Positions 62,391 through 64,000 of a stretch of DNA of 64,000 bases are shown one piece after another; positions within the stretch are counted from its first letter, which is position 1, and each line of letters starts with the position of its first letter. Below the pieces are notes generated by a model. That model worked only from the letters and a program-made list of their open reading frames with translations, had not been told where the DNA came from and ran no database searches. Position numbers and translations under genes: made by a program. Source of the stretch: Planctomycetota bacterium (GTDB taxonomy: Bacteria; Planctomycetota; UBA1135; GCA-002686595); the NCBI GenBank assembly GCA_020638835.1, contig JACKHV010000003.1, positions 372,001 to 436,000 on the forward strand. The letters run 5' to 3'.

Positions 62391-63707
62391 ATGAAAGTCT
62401 CGGACTTCGACTACGAGCTCCCGCCGGAGCGCATCGCGCAGTCGCCGGCGGAGCGTCGTGAAGACGCGCGCATGCTCGTGCACCGCCTCGGCGGCGAGAG
62501 CGTCGCGCACCGCCGCGTCGCGGAGATCGGCGAAGAGCTGCGCGCGGGCGACCTGCTCGTCGTGAACGACACGCGCGTCCTGCCGGCGCGCCTGTTCGCG
62601 CTGCGTGCGACGGGCGGGCGCGTCGAGCTGCTTTGCGTCGAGCCGCTCGCCGACGGCAGCTGGCGCGCGATGGTGCGCCCCGCGAAGAAGCTCGAGGCAG
62701 GCGACGTGCTCACGATCCAGGGCACGGACCGCGCGCTCGTCGCGGTGCGGCGCGAGTTGGACGCGACCGGCGCGCCTGGAGCGATCTGGGTCGTGCGCAC
62801 GGCGGACGGCTCGCCGCTCGAGGACTTGATGCTCGAGCAGGGCGTGATGCCGCTTCCGCCGTACATCCGACGCGACGCGAGCGGCGAGCCCGAGGACCGC
62901 GAGCGCTACCAGACCGTCTACGCCGAACGCCTCGGCGCCGTCGCCGCGCCGACCGCGGGCCTGCACTTCACGGAAGCGCTGCTCGCGGAACTGGAGTCTC
63001 GCGGCGTCGAGCGCGCACACGTCACGCTGCACGTCGGCCCGGGCACCTTCCTGCCGGTCACTGCCGACGACACGGAGCAGCACGAGATGCACTCCGAGCG
63101 CTACGAACTCTCGCAAGCCGCCGTCGACGCGATCGAACGCACCCGCGCGCGCGGCGGCCGCGTCGTCGCCGTCGGCACGACCAGCGTGCGCGTGCTCGAG
63201 GCGTGCGCCGACGAGTCCGGCCGCTTGACCCCCGGGACGGGCGCGACGCGCCTCTTCATCACGCCCGGCTATCGCTTCCGCGTGGTCGACGGCTTGCTGA
63301 CGAACTTCCACCTGCCGCAGAGCACGCTGCTGATGCTGGTGAGCGCGCTCGCCGGGCGCGAGCGGACGCTGGCGCTGTACCGCGAGGCCGTGGAGCGCGA
63401 GTACCGCTTCTACAGCTACGGGGATGCGATGTTGTTGATGCGTGACGGGAGTCCCCGTCACTCACTCGCCAACAACAACTCCCGCAACTCGACCGCCGCG
63501 CGCGCCGGGTCGTCGGCGGCGAGGATCGCCGAGCTCACCGCCACGCGGCCCACGCGGGTCAGCTCGCCGATGTTCGTGCGGTCGATCCCGCCGATCGCAA
63601 AGACGGGGACCATCGAGGACTCGGTCGCGATCCACGCGGCGTCGGCGCCGTTCGCTTGCTTCAGTCCTTTCGTCGCGCTCGCGTTGACCGGGCCGAAGCC
63701 GATGTAG
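62391..63707 (+). CDS. queA: S-adenosylmethionine:tRNA ribosyltransferase-isomerase, with extended C-terminus
   Basis: QueA makes epoxyqueuosine in tRNA. The first 350 residues are typical: MKVSDFDYELPPERIAQ, GDLLVVNDTRVLPARLF, AAPTAGLHFT, HVTLHVGPGTFLPV, GTTSVRVLEA and TNFHLPQSTLLMLVSA, ending EYRFYSYGDAMLLM. Normally the protein stops near here. This frame has no stop and continues for about 87 residues to 63707, through a hairpin (63442-63461) and antisense to thiE. The tail (RDGSPRHSLANNN...) looks like antisense coding and not like a domain. A lost stop codon or a sequencing error are both possible. Confidence 0.88.
   Translation: MKVSDFDYELPPERIAQSPAERREDARMLVHRLGGESVAHRRVAEIGEELRAGDLLVVNDTRVLPARLFALRATGGRVELLCVEPLADGSWRAMVRPAKKLEAGDVLTIQGTDRALVAVRRELDATGAPGAIWVVRTADGSPLEDLMLEQGVMPLPPYIRRDASGEPEDRERYQTVYAERLGAVAAPTAGLHFTEALLAELESRGVERAHVTLHVGPGTFLPVTADDTEQHEMHSERYELSQAAVDAIERTRARGGRVVAVGTTSVRVLEACADESGRLTPGTGATRLFITPGYRFRVVDGLLTNFHLPQSTLLMLVSALAGRERTLALYREAVEREYRFYSYGDAMLLMRDGSPRHSLANNNSRNSTAARAGSSAARIAELTATRPTRVSSPMFVRSIPPIAKTGTIEDSVAIHAASAPFACFSPFVALALTGPKPM
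63442..63461. terminator. Bidirectional hairpin between queA and thiE
   Basis: An 8-bp perfect stem (GTGACGGG with CCCGTCAC) encloses AGTC. It lies just after the normal queA end and contains the thiE stop codon, so it may serve as a shared terminator. Confidence 0.6.
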
Positions 63708-64000
63708 TCGATCTCGAGCGTGCTCGCCTCGACTACCTGTCCGAGGTCGTGCGTCGAGAGGCCGATCAGCACGTCCGGGCCGAGCACCTTGCGCGCCTCG
63801 TGGACCGGCATGTCGTCCTGGCCGAGGTGCACGCCGGCGCAGCCGTGCTTGAGTAGCGCGAGGGCGACGTCGACGCGGTCGTCGACCATCACCAGCGGCA
63901 TCTTGCGCAGGTAGGCGACGGCGTCGATCACGCGCAGCGTCCAGTCGTGGGTCGCGGCGGCCTCGGCGGGGGAGCCGGCGCCGCCGGTGCCCAGGGGCTT
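63458..64000 (-). CDS. thiE: Thiamine-phosphate synthase (ThiE), 5' part outside the window
   Basis: The frame is open from the right edge; the N-terminus is outside, and 180 residues are visible. ThiE landmarks are LVMVDDRVDVALALLKHGCAGVHLGQDD, VLIGLSTHD, IDYIGFGPVNASATKG and VFAIGGID. It joins the thiazole and pyrimidine halves of thiamine. A GTG at 63931 is an unlikely start because family sequence continues upstream. It converges with queA, and about 250 bases of its 3' end overlap the extended queA frame. Confidence 0.88.
   Translation of the reverse strand, partial: KPLGTGGAGSPAEAAATHDWTLRVIDAVAYLRKMPLVMVDDRVDVALALLKHGCAGVHLGQDDMPVHEARKVLGPDVLIGLSTHDLGQVVEASTLEIDYIGFGPVNASATKGLKQANGADAAWIATESSMVPVFAIGGIDRTNIGELTRVGRVAVSSAILAADDPARAAVELRELLLASE

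Overview
The window is GC-rich, densely coding bacterial chromosome. The organism is most likely a planctomycete of the marine Poly30/Pla163-like group. I infer this from many exported proteins that end in the same cysteine-containing C-terminal module (CFGDGS...CPC...GAGEGC...WYRDPGG...GSNxSNGL), from PPC, FG-GAP and HEAT-repeat proteins, and from GTG/TTG starts and ATGA/GTGA gene overlaps. No marker gene here fixes the taxon.

Region 1 (1-14284) is a co-directional array of seven exported paralogues. Each has a Sec signal peptide, two to four PPC-like beta-sandwich repeats (about 110-135 residues, opening with C-x(n)-EPNDDC) and the shared C-terminal module. The array is interrupted only by a fetAB-type ABC exporter pair (4903-6311). 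Strong GC hairpins separate most array genes. The copies look like products of domain duplication and shuffling.

Region 2 (14291-23463) holds a membrane-anchored protein on the minus strand and a tight five-gene operon (ABC ATPase, ABC-2 permease, PDZ lipoprotein, two FG-GAP-like exported proteins). It continues with an exported DUF3604 protein and tRNA-Ser(UGA), both on the minus strand.

Region 3 (23664-31582) is a patch of small exported proteins. It contains two paralogues whose first 67 codons are almost identical, a beta-propeller protein between them, a decayed half copy of the tRNA-Ser, and a 1021-residue FG-GAP protein carrying the shared C-terminal module.

Region 4 (31683-44701) is mostly housekeeping: a DUF151 nuclease-family protein and a zinc-ribbon protein (minus), then a long plus-strand run. 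That run is asparaginase II, NAD(P)H-hydrate dehydratase, HEAT protein, a divergent ThyX, YdjY-like protein, a membrane/coiled-coil protein, inositol-3-phosphate synthase, M3 peptidase and an RsmB-like protein that lacks both motif cysteines.

Region 5 (44707-56174) carries an alpha/beta hydrolase, an orphan DNA methyltransferase and a Gld-like ABC operon on the minus strand (ATPase, permease, GldG-like, DUF4340). It also carries a DUF481 protein, a ZIP-ArsP/SO_0444 fusion transporter, a Y1 (REP-associated type) transposase beside a large inverted repeat, and fabI.

Region 6 (56555-64000) has a three-gene operon ending in an 880-residue degenerate NtrC-like AAA+ protein, then an exported endonuclease/exonuclease/phosphatase protein with the shared C-terminal module. 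It ends with queA, which reads without a stop into the antisense of a convergent, incomplete thiE.
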